DNA of 9,323 nucleotides from Bacillota bacterium (GTDB lineage: Bacteria; Bacillota; DSM-12270; Thermacetogeniales; Thermacetogeniaceae): assembly GCA_030627585.1 (NCBI GenBank), contig DAOURU010000028.1, positions 1 through 9,323 of the forward strand, read 5' to 3'. The translations under genes were made by a program, and so were the position numbers. This document shows positions 1-7,157 of this stretch, in pieces; the first letter of the stretch is position 1, and every line of letters starts with the position of its first letter. A model generated the notes under the pieces. The model was not told the origin of the DNA and ran no database searches. It saw nothing but the letters and a program-made list of their open reading frames with translations.

Positions 1-174
<174 letters not shown>

Positions 175-200
175 ATTCTTTGTATAGTGCCCTACACGGC

Positions 201-247
201 TGTTCAGTTTTCAAGGACCCCTGCTGCCTCTCATATTCCCTTGAAAA
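201..247 (-). promoter_or_regulatory. rRNA leader with boxA-like element and inverted repeat
   Basis: On the minus strand the leader carries GTCCTTGAAAACTGAACA (about 201-218), which resembles the boxA antitermination element seen before 16S and 23S genes in low-GC Gram-positives (CTTTGAAAACT type). In that role NusB/NusE would bind it and protect rRNA transcription from Rho. The core CCTTGAAAA (208-216 read on minus) has a perfect 9-base complement TTTTCAAGG (239-247 read on minus) upstream in the same transcript, with a 22-base loop between them. A hairpin that hides or presents boxA is therefore possible. The boxA role is by similarity; the hairpin is my reading of the sequence. Confidence 0.6.
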
Positions 248-262
248 GCAGCACCGTTGCCA

Positions 263-291
263 ATCTTAGCACGGTTGCTTTCTGATGTCAA
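263..291 (-). promoter_or_regulatory. rrn promoter, proximal (P2)
   Basis: Minus-strand sigma-A type promoter: -35 TTGACA (286-291, perfect consensus), 17-base spacer, -10 TAAGAT (263-268, 5 of 6). The predicted start is near 256, about 80 bases upstream of mature 16S. An imperfect 10-base direct repeat, GCACCGTTGC (251-260) and GCACGGTTGC (269-278) as read on plus, flanks the -10 box. Confidence 0.85.
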
Positions 292-336
292 GACTAAATT
301 TCAACTATTTTTTCGCAAAAAGTTTTTTCCAGTAAT

Positions 337-365
337 AATATACCACGCCCCCCTTTTTCATGCAA
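337..365 (-). promoter_or_regulatory. rrn promoter, distal (P1)
   Basis: A second minus-strand promoter candidate upstream of P2: -35 TTGCAT (360-365, weak), exact 17-base spacer containing a G run, -10 TATATT (337-342, 5 of 6), predicted start near 330. Tandem promoters are usual for rRNA operons. The stretch between it and yunB (366-473) is AT-rich; I see no gene and no convincing terminator there. Confidence 0.55.
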
Positions 366-473
366 GATTAAGAAAAACCGCGCATCACATTCCAAAAAGG
401 CGAATCCTTGTCTTTTTTAAAATTATTTTTAGCTAGCGAGAGTCAAAATATTTTTTATGAAACTAAAATCGCT

Positions 474-1118
474 TTAATGCTTTAACCCTTCTGCATAAAA
501 CTTGACATACGTCTCCGGAACCTGTCCGACAATAATCGTATCAGTAATCGGTATCTGGGTTGCAACCTTTACATTTGATGTAATTAAGGGGATTACTACT
601 TTCACCCGGCTTCGAATATCTAAATAAAGCCGGTGGCGCGTCTGGTTGATTCCCGCCTCTTCAAAGCGGTCAAAAATCTTGGTGCGAACGGTACCTACCG
701 GGTAAATCGAAACCTTGATGCGAGGACCGTAGTTCGCCAGCAACTGGCTCCCCAAAACCTGTCCCACGGGAATAAAGAATTGGTCATCGGCCAGTTCTTC
801 TAAAGTATTTTGAATTGTCAGTGTTATGTCAGCGGCCAGGTGATTAATACGAACAATGTTCGGCTGCATTAAAACAATGCGGCCCTGCACGTCTTTATGA
901 ACAAAAATTAAATCATGATAGTCAACAGTTTCCGAAACCTTTTGTTTAATGGCCTCGTTTACCGCATCCGTTGCTACCCACCGCGCTTTGGCTTCTGCAA
1001 TCTCTCGAATCGTCGGCTTCAAATTATGTTCAAAAACCAGAAAAATTACTAATAAAAAAGCGAGCGACGGAAAAAGGATAATCATACCTCTTCTTAGATT
1101 TGAGGTCCGGCGAAACAA
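474..1118 (-). CDS. yunB: YunB-like sporulation protein
   Basis: Predicted 214-residue membrane-anchored protein of the YunB family, which in Bacillus subtilis is made in the mother cell under sigma-E and is needed for normal spore formation; its biochemical role is not known. Residues about 11-28 form one hydrophobic N-terminal segment preceded by Arg residues (RR..NLRRG), so the remainder should lie outside the membrane. The segment LKPTIREIAEAKA followed by ATDAVNEAI is the family's recognisable start, and the C-terminal part is rich in beta-type hydrophobic strings. The open frame extends to an ATG at 1256, but that lies inside tyrS. The TTG at 1118 has a strong GAGGAGGTG site (1125-1133) eight bases upstream and is chosen as the start. 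It is last in the minus-strand block with tyrS (83-base gap). Family assignment is by similarity and fits a spore-former. Confidence 0.82.
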   Translation of the reverse strand: MFRRTSNLRRGMIILFPSLAFLLVIFLVFEHNLKPTIREIAEAKARWVATDAVNEAIKQKVSETVDYHDLIFVHKDVQGRIVLMQPNIVRINHLAADITLTIQNTLEELADDQFFIPVGQVLGSQLLANYGPRIKVSIYPVGTVRTKIFDRFEEAGINQTRHRLYLDIRSRVKVVIPLITSNVKVATQIPITDTIIVGQVPETYVKFYAEGLKH

Positions 1119-1146
1119 TGCTGTCACCTCCTCTAAACATACCTCT

Positions 1147-1154
1147 ATTATATG
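1147..1154 (-). promoter_or_regulatory. possible yunB promoter -10 element
   Basis: In the 83-base gap between tyrS and yunB the minus strand has CATATAAT. This matches both a sigma-A -10 (TATAAT, 1147-1152) and the CATA..AT form of a sigma-E -10. I see no good -35 for either factor at the right distance, so this is only a candidate. B. subtilis yunB is in the sigma-E regulon, which makes the second reading worth keeping. Confidence 0.25.
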
Positions 1155-1200
1155 AAGTCGATAAAGAGAAGGTGTCTGCACGTAATTTAAGCTAAATTCT

Positions 1201-2451
1201 CTATCTTTTGCTCTGGGCCCCAAGAGAGACGCGGGCAAATTTTCGTTTCCCTGCACGGATTACCATCCCGTCAGTTACAGGAACAAGCGCATCAAAATCC
1301 TGGATCTTTTCGCCTTCAACCTTTACAGCACCTTGAGTAATGAGCCGCTTTGCTGCCGACGTGCTGTTTGCCAGGCGGGCTTTCACCAGCAGCTTGGGCA
1401 GCCATATTTTTCCGCCTTCCAATTCCGGGGCATCCAAAAGAACTTCCGGGATTTCCTCCGGCATTTCTCCCTTTTGAAAGACGGCAACAAACTCCGCTTC
1501 CGCGGCGGCGGCTGCTTCTGGTCCCCAATATAAGGAAACGAGCTCCCGCGCCAGCCTCATTTTAGCATCCCTGGGGTGAAGCAGGCCTTTGTCTAAACCG
1601 TTTTTAATCCTTTGAATTCCGTCAAGATCTACCGGTGTCACGAGTTCGAAATAGCGGACAATCAGCTCGTCAGGTAAAGACATGGCTTTTCCGTAAATTT
1701 CCCTGGGGGGTTCTGTGATTCCGATATAATTTCCCAAGGTCTTGCTCATCTTTTGAAAACCATCGAGTCCTTCCAGAATAGGCATCATGATGGCAACCTG
1801 CGGTTCTTGTCCGTATTCTCGCTGCAGATCCCGTCCCACCATCAGATTAAACTTTTGATCTGTCCCCCCGATTTCCACATCTGCATTCAAGACAACAGAG
1901 TCATATGCCTGGATTAACGGATAGAGAAATTCATGAACCCCAATCGGCAGGCCTTCACGGTAACGGCGCGCAAAATCATCTCGCTCCAGCATCCTGGCAA
2001 CCGTATATTTCGCCGTCAGTTCGATTACATCGGCAAAGGAAAGAGGCGCCAACCAGGAGCTGTTAAAAACGACCTTTGCCTGGTCCAAATCAATAATCTT
2101 CCCGATCTGGGTTTTATATGTGGCTACATTTGCCATCACTTCAGCCTCGGTTAACTGTTTCCGCGTTTCCGTCCGCCCCGAAGGATCGCCGATCCGGCCC
2201 GTAAAGTCGCCCAGAATAAGCACAATCTCGTGGCCTAACTCTTGAAACTGGCGCAGCTTGTGCAAGACAACGGTATGGCCCAGATGAATATCAGGTGCGG
2301 TTGGATCAAGCCCCAGTTTGATCTTAAGAGGTTTATCTTGCGCAAGGGAACGCCGCAATTTTTGGGCAAGTTCCTCCTCAGGAACAATTTCAACTACACC
2401 GCGGGTAATCGCTCTCCACTGCTCTTGAAAATCCTTAACCAGCTTTGACAC
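1201..2451 (-). CDS. tyrS: Tyrosyl-tRNA synthetase
   Basis: Cytosolic class I aminoacyl-tRNA synthetase, 416 residues, that activates tyrosine with ATP and charges tRNA-Tyr. The HIGH-type signature is HLGH at 56-59 within GLDPTAPDIHLGH. The tyrosine-site segments YPLIQAYDS (177-185) and GGTDQKFN (195-202) follow, and the KMSKS loop appears as KMSKT at 234-238. A C-terminal S4 RNA-binding domain spans about 352-410 (ending GKRKFARV), with a short extra tail GAQSKR. This LGLDPTAP/HLGH form matches the second bacterial TyrRS group (TyrZ-like) rather than the classic Bacillus TyrS. The start is GTG at 2451, with GGGAGG eight bases upstream. The 85 bases upstream, before the dehydrogenase gene ends, are too short for a T-box leader. 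Function is near certain; which of the two TyrRS types it is I judge from motif style. Confidence 0.97.
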   Translation of the reverse strand: MSKLVKDFQEQWRAITRGVVEIVPEEELAQKLRRSLAQDKPLKIKLGLDPTAPDIHLGHTVVLHKLRQFQELGHEIVLILGDFTGRIGDPSGRTETRKQLTEAEVMANVATYKTQIGKIIDLDQAKVVFNSSWLAPLSFADVIELTAKYTVARMLERDDFARRYREGLPIGVHEFLYPLIQAYDSVVLNADVEIGGTDQKFNLMVGRDLQREYGQEPQVAIMMPILEGLDGFQKMSKTLGNYIGITEPPREIYGKAMSLPDELIVRYFELVTPVDLDGIQRIKNGLDKGLLHPRDAKMRLARELVSLYWGPEAAAAAEAEFVAVFQKGEMPEEIPEVLLDAPELEGGKIWLPKLLVKARLANSTSAAKRLITQGAVKVEGEKIQDFDALVPVTDGMVIRAGKRKFARVSLGAQSKR

Positions 2452-2536
2452 AGACAGGTCCTCCCATTATTCAACAAAATTTATAGATCGATCGAGTATA
2501 AAAATACCATCTTTTCAGCAATTTCACAAGAAGTCT

Positions 2537-3685
2537 TCATAAATTGGCCTGGAGAAGCTCCATAAGATCCGAAAATCCTGCAGCCCGGGGATTTGCTGCT
2601 AAAGATCCGGAAGGAAGGGCGGCTTCGGCCAAAAAAGAGAGATCATCCGGGCGCAAACCAACATCCTTTAATTTGGCAGGAATATTCAGCCTTTCGCGCA
2701 AACGCAGCACAAATGAGAGGAGGCGGCGGGCAGCAACATTTGAAGAAGTTTCGGGTGGCACAATTTTCAGCGCCCGCGCAATTGCGGCGAATTTTTCCTC
2801 TACAAAAACCAGATTGTACTCCATTACATACGGAAGTAAAATGGCGCAGACCAGGCCGTGCTGGATATGGTAACGGGCTCCCACAGGGTGCGCGAGTCCG
2901 TGAACGGCACCCAGCCGGGCGTTGTTCAGGGCAATTCCGGCCAGTAAACTTCCCAAGGCTACTTTCTCCCGCGCCTCCCGGTTGCTCCCCCGCGAATATG
3001 CCGCGTACAAGTTCCGGCATAAAAGCACGGCAGCCTCCAGGGCGAGGGCGCTCGTCAGAGGGTGCGACCAGCGTGAAGTATAGGCTTCGAGGGCATGCGT
3101 TAGGGCATCCATCCCTGTGATCGCAGTGAGAGATGGCGGCATGCTCATGGTTAGAACAGGATCTACAATGGCAGCAGCCGCGATCCAGTAGTCGCTGCGA
3201 ATGCTTTGCTTCCGGGAGGTATCAGGATCGATAAGCACGGCGTTCCGGGTAGCCTCGGATCCGCTCCCCGCGGTGGTAGGAACCGCAAGCCAGGGAATTC
3301 CCTGTTTTTCTACAGGCCGCCCCTCAAAATACTCTTTGGCCGGGCCCCCGGCGGGATAAAGACCGGCAACCGCCTTTGCAACATCAAGCACACTCCCTCC
3401 CCCTACTCCGATGATCAAATCAACATTTGCACGGCGTGCCTTTTCAAGCCCGGCCTCCACAACCTCGAGGGTTGGTTCGGGAGCAACTTCATTAAAAATA
3501 GTAACTTCGAGTTGAGCCGCAGATAAAGGGTTCAAAATCCGGTCAAGCATCCCGCTCGCTTCCAGGGCGCGGCGGCCGGTAACCAGAAGCAGCTTCCGCC
3601 CCAAACGACCTGCCTCTTCACCCAATCGTCCTGTAGTTCCGGGGCCAAAAATGATACGTTGCGGTACTAAAAAATCAAAAAGCAT
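2537..3685 (-). CDS. Iron-containing alcohol dehydrogenase (group III ADH)
   Basis: NAD(P)-dependent alcohol/aldehyde oxidoreductase of the Fe-ADH family, 382 residues, full length. The N-terminal Rossmann-like domain carries the pyrophosphate-binding motif GGGSVLDVAK (95-104) and TTAGSGSEAT (137-146). The C-terminal helical domain supplies the four metal ligands expected from the family: Asp193, His197 (GMDALTHALEAY), His262 (VHGLAHPVGA) and His276 (HIQHG), with the usual 14-residue spacing between the last two. The family includes butanol, 1,3-propanediol, lactaldehyde and methanol dehydrogenases; the sequence does not let me choose among them. The ATG start at 3685 has a G-rich site (GGGGGG) six bases upstream. 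It is divergent from bpsA and lies 85 bases upstream of tyrS on the same strand. In an anaerobe it would most likely act in fermentative redox balance, which is inference. Confidence 0.93.
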   Translation of the reverse strand: MLFDFLVPQRIIFGPGTTGRLGEEAGRLGRKLLLVTGRRALEASGMLDRILNPLSAAQLEVTIFNEVAPEPTLEVVEAGLEKARRANVDLIIGVGGGSVLDVAKAVAGLYPAGGPAKEYFEGRPVEKQGIPWLAVPTTAGSGSEATRNAVLIDPDTSRKQSIRSDYWIAAAAIVDPVLTMSMPPSLTAITGMDALTHALEAYTSRWSHPLTSALALEAAVLLCRNLYAAYSRGSNREAREKVALGSLLAGIALNNARLGAVHGLAHPVGARYHIQHGLVCAILLPYVMEYNLVFVEEKFAAIARALKIVPPETSSNVAARRLLSFVLRLRERLNIPAKLKDVGLRPDDLSFLAEAALPSGSLAANPRAAGFSDLMELLQANL

Positions 3686-3730
3686 CTTTTGCCCCCCAAT
3701 ACAAAAAAATCTGTTTTACTCATTTAAGAC

Positions 3731-3760
3731 TTGCCCGAAAAATAGAAAAAGTTTTAAAAT
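3731..3760 (+). promoter_or_regulatory. bpsA promoter
   Basis: Plus-strand candidate in the 97-base divergent gap: -35 TTGCCC (3731-3736, 4 of 6), 18-base A-rich spacer, -10 TAAAAT (3755-3760, 5 of 6). The start would be near 3767, overlapping the ribosome binding site GGGGAGGG (3765-3772), so the leader would be very short. I saw no clear minus-strand promoter for the dehydrogenase in this gap. Confidence 0.45.
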
Positions 3761-3782
3761 GTTTGGGGAGGGATCCTAAAAA

Positions 3783-4823
3783 ATGAACCAGGCTAGCAAG
3801 CAAATCCTGCGAAGTCTCTTAGACTCACCTAAAAGCTTCTGGCAGTTAATTCGGGACCAAAACAGTCATCTCGCCCGCTATACCGGGACCCTTACTTCCC
3901 TGGTTGCTCAGGGTCTCATCAGAGAAAAGAACCACCTCTTCGAGCTGACCGAAAAGGGGTATGACGCAGCCCGGAGGAAAGGGCTGATCTCTTTAACAAA
4001 TGTAACCTGCCCACAGTGTGCCGGGCGAGGGGTTTCTTTCAGTTCCTTTTTTCAAAATGTGGCTGACGAATTTTACCGGATCGCAGCCGCGCGCCCGCGC
4101 GCGATCCCTGAGTTTGATCAGGGTTTTATCGAATCTGAAATTACCGTGGCCCGCACCGTATTAATGTACGCGCGAGGGGATTTAGAAGGACAAAGGATTA
4201 TCATTCTTGGAGACGACGACCTTACCAGCATTGCTCTGGCACTTACCGGGTTGCCAAAAGAAATCGCGGTCTTAGAAATTGATGAGCGCATTCTGAATTT
4301 TATCGGCCAGGTAGCCAGAGACCGGAACTGGCATCATCTTAAACTTTATAAATATGACGTCAGGGAGTCCTTCCCTGCTCATCTCTCGGGTCAATACGAT
4401 GCTTTCTTTACGGACCCCGTCGAAACCCTGCCCGGTTTCAGATTGTTTCTGTCCCGCTGCACTGAAGCCTTAAAAGGCCAAGAAAGTGTGGGGTATCTGG
4501 GTTTGACTCACCTAGAAGCCTCCCGTCAAAAATGGTATTCATTCCAAAAAATGTTTCTGGAAATGGGTTTTGTCATCACCGACCTGATTTATAATTTTCA
4601 CAGCTACGATCTGGAACGAACCACATTTATTAAACAAAATTACCCGGTTATCGAGGCTTCACCTTTCGACCTTGAGGTCCCCGAAATAAATTGGTACACC
4701 TCAAATTTAATCCGGCTCGAAGCAGTTGAAGAGCCGAAACCCTTAACGCGGAGGGCTGTTCATCTAGGACGCGACCTCTACTTTGATGACGAAGCTCAGG
4801 CTACGTTGCCTTCCCACGACTGA
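3783..4823 (+). CDS. bpsA: Branched-chain polyamine synthase (N4-bis(aminopropyl)spermidine synthase)
   Basis: 346-residue aminopropyltransferase of the BpsA family. Known members (Thermococcus kodakarensis, Thermus) use decarboxylated S-adenosylmethionine to add aminopropyl groups to the internal nitrogen of spermidine, giving branched polyamines that stabilise nucleic acids at high temperature. An N-terminal winged-helix-like domain (about 1-70) is followed by a CPQC pair (76-79). The Rossmann methyltransferase-like core begins at RIIILGDDDLTSIA, whose GDDD (143-146) is the family's catalytic signature, then IAVLEIDERILNFI (161-174, acidic cosubstrate-binding strand) and FTDPVET (209-215). 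The ATG at 3783 has GGGGAGGG ten bases upstream. The last 23 bases overlap the 3' end of the convergent RNase H gene. No speD, speE or other polyamine gene lies nearby, so the cosubstrate must be made elsewhere. Assignment rests on motifs and overall resemblance. Confidence 0.87.
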   Translation: MNQASKQILRSLLDSPKSFWQLIRDQNSHLARYTGTLTSLVAQGLIREKNHLFELTEKGYDAARRKGLISLTNVTCPQCAGRGVSFSSFFQNVADEFYRIAAARPRAIPEFDQGFIESEITVARTVLMYARGDLEGQRIIILGDDDLTSIALALTGLPKEIAVLEIDERILNFIGQVARDRNWHHLKLYKYDVRESFPAHLSGQYDAFFTDPVETLPGFRLFLSRCTEALKGQESVGYLGLTHLEASRQKWYSFQKMFLEMGFVITDLIYNFHSYDLERTTFIKQNYPVIEASPFDLEVPEINWYTSNLIRLEAVEEPKPLTRRAVHLGRDLYFDDEAQATLPSHD

Positions 4824-5238
4824 GCGCATCATCAATTGCCCGGTTCGCAAGGGCATCAGCGTGCTTGTTTTGTGTTCTGGGGATATAGTTTAATTTGCAG
4901 CTTTCCAAACCGCGGGAAAGGAGGCGGGCCTCCTCCATCAGAGCAATGAGGTGCGGGCTCCGCACCCGGTACACCCCGTTCCACTGGCGCGCCAGAAGTT
5001 CGCTGTCCGTATAAATCTCGACATGAGCGGCGCCTCGTGCCAGCGCCGTACGCAGGGCAAGCAAAAGGGCGTGGTACTCGGCAGCGTTATTGGTAGTTTC
5101 ACCTAGATAGCTCTTCTTTTCTTCAATAACTTGTCCGGCTTCGTTATAGATTACAATTCCCGCCCCAGCACTGCCGGGGTTGCCCCGCGAGGCGCCATCT
5201 ATATAAATAATCAACTTTTTTTGAACCTGCTCCGGCAT
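4801..5238 (-). CDS. Ribonuclease HI-like protein
   Basis: 145-residue RNase H-fold protein, expected to cut the RNA strand of RNA-DNA hybrids with Mg2+ or Mn2+. All four carboxylates of the active site are visible: Asp14 in YIDGASRGNPG, Glu54 in NNAAEYHALLLAL, Asp78 in IYTDSELL and Asp128 in NKHADALAN. Compared with E. coli RNase HI, the basic handle region is short and the flexible histidine loop is replaced by PRTQNKHAD. This is the pattern of the compact RNase HI-like group found in many Firmicutes and archaea, and in vivo activity has not been shown for every member. ATG start at 5238 with GAGAGGTG just upstream. It follows nif3 by 54 bases and closes the minus-strand operon. Its 3' end overlaps bpsA by 23 bases, tail to tail. 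Confidence 0.92.
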   Translation of the reverse strand: MPEQVQKKLIIYIDGASRGNPGSAGAGIVIYNEAGQVIEEKKSYLGETTNNAAEYHALLLALRTALARGAAHVEIYTDSELLARQWNGVYRVRSPHLIALMEEARLLSRGLESCKLNYIPRTQNKHADALANRAIDDALSRGKAT

Positions 5239-5292
5239 CTTACACCTCTCGCTCTCTTGATATTCAAACGCTTTTTTCTCCTGCTGGCAGCA

Positions 5293-6411
5293 TTAAAGAT
5301 AAAGAAACGGGTCGGTATTAGCGCGGGAAATAACAATCTCGAGAGCTATCTTTTCATTTTCCGCTTTTTCTTTTAAATATTCCGCTAAAGCGGGAACAAC
5401 AACCCGCTCCGTTCCATGATGCCCGGCATCAATGAGCGCCATATCCCGGGCGATCGCATCCAAGGCTTCGTGATGCTTGACATCCCCTGTTAAATAGACA
5501 TCAGCTCCTGTCTTAAGAGCCTGAGGAAGAAACACCATCGCGCTTCCCCCGCAAAGCGCAACTTTTCTAACCATTCGATCCGGGGAGCCGACAACCCGCA
5601 CCACTTCCAGTTCCAGCGATCTCTTGACCTCTTCCGCAAACCTGGCAAGGGACATTCCTTCGGCCAGTTTTCCCGCTCTCCCGAAGCCGTAGCGGCGTCC
5701 TTGATTCCAAAGGGGATAGACATCGTAAGCTACCTCTTCATACGGGTGGGCCTCACGCATCGCCTCAAGCACCTGGGAGAGTTTTCCTTCCGGAACAATT
5801 GTTTCTAGTCTGTACTCGCAAGCCTTTTCCAATTCTCCCACCTCACCAAGAAAGGGAGTTGCCCCGGGGAGCGGGCGGAAGGTGCCCATACCCGCGGTTT
5901 GAAAAGTGCACTCCGCATACTTCCCAATCCATCCGGCTCCCATGCCGCACATTGCCCGGCGCACTGGATCTTCATACCCCTCGGGAACAAAAACGGCTAT
6001 TTTATACAATTTCTCTCCCCGAATTGGAAACAAAAATTCGAGTTCGAGGAGGCCCAGACGCCGGGCCAGGATATCATTAACCCCATCCGGCGCCGCATCC
6101 AAATTAGTATGGGCGACATAGAGGTGAATGCCGGTTTGAACCAGCCGGGCAATCAAGGAAGTGGGGTAAGAATCAAAACGCAAATGGGGTAAGGGGTCGC
6201 GGAAAAGAGGGTGGTGCGAAATGATTAACTGCACTTCTGCCTGGATTGCCTCGCTTACCACTTCCTCCGTAACCTCAAGTGTTACTAAAACCTTTTTAAT
6301 TTCGCTTGCAGGCGTGCCGATCAGGAGGCCGATGCGGTCCCCCTCCTGCGCTAAAAACTTCGGCGCCCACGCCTCAAGCCAGTTCATAATGGTTTGGCAC
6401 TTAATTGACAT
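5293..6411 (-). CDS. Nif3-like dinuclear metal-centre protein (YqfO type)
   Basis: 372-residue Nif3/DUF34 family protein, often labelled GTP cyclohydrolase 1 type 2; the family forms hexameric toroids with a dimetal site, and its true substrate is unsettled. The N-terminal half carries HHPLF (66-70) and AHTNLDAAPDGVND (100-113). The C-terminal half carries GDVKHHEALD (309-318) and DAGHHGTE (328-335), giving the His, Asp and Glu metal ligands. Between them an inserted domain of about 100 residues (about 134-235, YKIAVFVPEGYED to AHPYEEVAYDVYPL) is the PII/CutA-like insertion of the long YqfO form. ATG start at 6411 with AAGAAGGTGA upstream. Its first 28 bases overlap the end of trmK, so the two are probably translationally coupled; the trmK-nif3 order matches yqfN-yqfO of B. 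subtilis. Confidence 0.94.
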   Translation of the reverse strand: MSIKCQTIMNWLEAWAPKFLAQEGDRIGLLIGTPASEIKKVLVTLEVTEEVVSEAIQAEVQLIISHHPLFRDPLPHLRFDSYPTSLIARLVQTGIHLYVAHTNLDAAPDGVNDILARRLGLLELEFLFPIRGEKLYKIAVFVPEGYEDPVRRAMCGMGAGWIGKYAECTFQTAGMGTFRPLPGATPFLGEVGELEKACEYRLETIVPEGKLSQVLEAMREAHPYEEVAYDVYPLWNQGRRYGFGRAGKLAEGMSLARFAEEVKRSLELEVVRVVGSPDRMVRKVALCGGSAMVFLPQALKTGADVYLTGDVKHHEALDAIARDMALIDAGHHGTERVVVPALAEYLKEKAENEKIALEIVISRANTDPFLYL

Positions 6412-7127
6412 GCGATCACCTTCTTAAAAAATTCAATCTTTTTAATCCAGTTGCACTGCATTTGCCGGGCTGCAGGAGTCCTTGCGCGTTCTAAAGCCTT
6501 GACTACATTTTCCATTTCCTGAATCTGTTTTTCTAAAAAAGAAATAAGGAGGGGGTGCTTCTTTTCGATAAGCTTGGGACCGATTTCTAAATATAACTCG
6601 GACTCAAAATAATGCCCATCCCCGGAATTTTTTTTGTTTTCCTCCGGTGGAACCCCGGGTTGAGAAACAATAATCTCGTAAAAGCGTCCTCCCTCAAAAA
6701 CCAGGTCTTCATCAGTTAAAAACCAACCGTTGCTCAGCAACCAGGTGCGTAAAATTCCGGAACCCCCTAAAGGTTGTAAAATAAGACGCTTTACCTCTTT
6801 GAGTACAGATGGACAAGCCTGGAGAATATCCCTGATTTTTGCGCCTCCCATACCGGCAATCGCGATCACATCCGCTTCACCGGGCCGCAAAACCTGCAGC
6901 CCGTTTCCTGCTCGTACATCAATTTGATTCCCTAAACCGTAAAAGGCAACCGTTGACTTTGCTGCCTGCAAGGGGCCGGGATGGAGTTCGCCGGCAATTA
7001 CCTTCTGGCAGATTTCCTCTTTTACAAGATAGACCGGCAACAGAGCGTGATCTGTACCGATATCGGCAACGGCGGCTCCCGGTGTTACATAAACTGCAAT
7101 CCGGGCAAGCCTCTCCGGCAATTTCAA
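6384..7127 (-). CDS. trmK: tRNA (adenine(22)-N1)-methyltransferase TrmK
   Basis: 247-residue SAM-dependent enzyme that makes m1A22 in tRNA (YqfN of B. subtilis). The Rossmann SAM motif is ADIGTDHALLP (21-31), followed by AGELHPGPL (45-53), the catalytic-loop motif AIAGMGG (89-95), LILQP (115-119) and EDLVFEGGRFYEII (140-153), all characteristic of the family. Residues about 185-240 are charged and helical, fitting the C-terminal coiled coil that grips tRNA. The start is TTG at 7127, six bases after GAGGAGGG. It lies 30 bases after the Nudix gene and overlaps nif3 by 28 bases, so it sits in the middle of the operon. One small deviation: the usual Asn after LQP is Leu here (LQPLGGSG). Confidence 0.94.
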   Translation of the reverse strand: MKLPERLARIAVYVTPGAAVADIGTDHALLPVYLVKEEICQKVIAGELHPGPLQAAKSTVAFYGLGNQIDVRAGNGLQVLRPGEADVIAIAGMGGAKIRDILQACPSVLKEVKRLILQPLGGSGILRTWLLSNGWFLTDEDLVFEGGRFYEIIVSQPGVPPEENKKNSGDGHYFESELYLEIGPKLIEKKHPLLISFLEKQIQEMENVVKALERARTPAARQMQCNWIKKIEFFKKVIACQLSAKPL

Positions 7128-7157
7128 GTATTTCCCTCCTCTAGCTTTAACGATGCC

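Noticed and set aside
396..419. Possible terminator between yunB and rrn (AAGG/CCTT hairpin near a T run)
   Set aside because: The stem is only 4 bp and AT-rich outside it, too weak on either strand to call.
1119..1256. Longer yunB starting at ATG 1256
   Set aside because: The extra 46 residues overlap the end of tyrS and have no ribosome site there, while TTG at 1118 has a near-perfect one.
2593..3120. 175-codon plus-strand open frame opposite the alcohol dehydrogenase
   Set aside because: It is fully antisense to a well-supported gene, basic and low in recognisable order, and has no ribosome site. It is a by-product of GC-rich codon use.
4837..4885. Possible bpsA terminator inside the RNase H gene (GCCC/GGGC stem)
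   Set aside because: The stem is 5 bp with a 9-base loop, and the nearest T-rich stretch is 13 or more bases away and broken by G.
5280..5292. TGCTGGCAGCA palindrome between nif3 and the RNase H gene
   Set aside because: A one-base centre cannot form a hairpin loop of that size, no T run follows on the minus strand, and the genes read as one operon.
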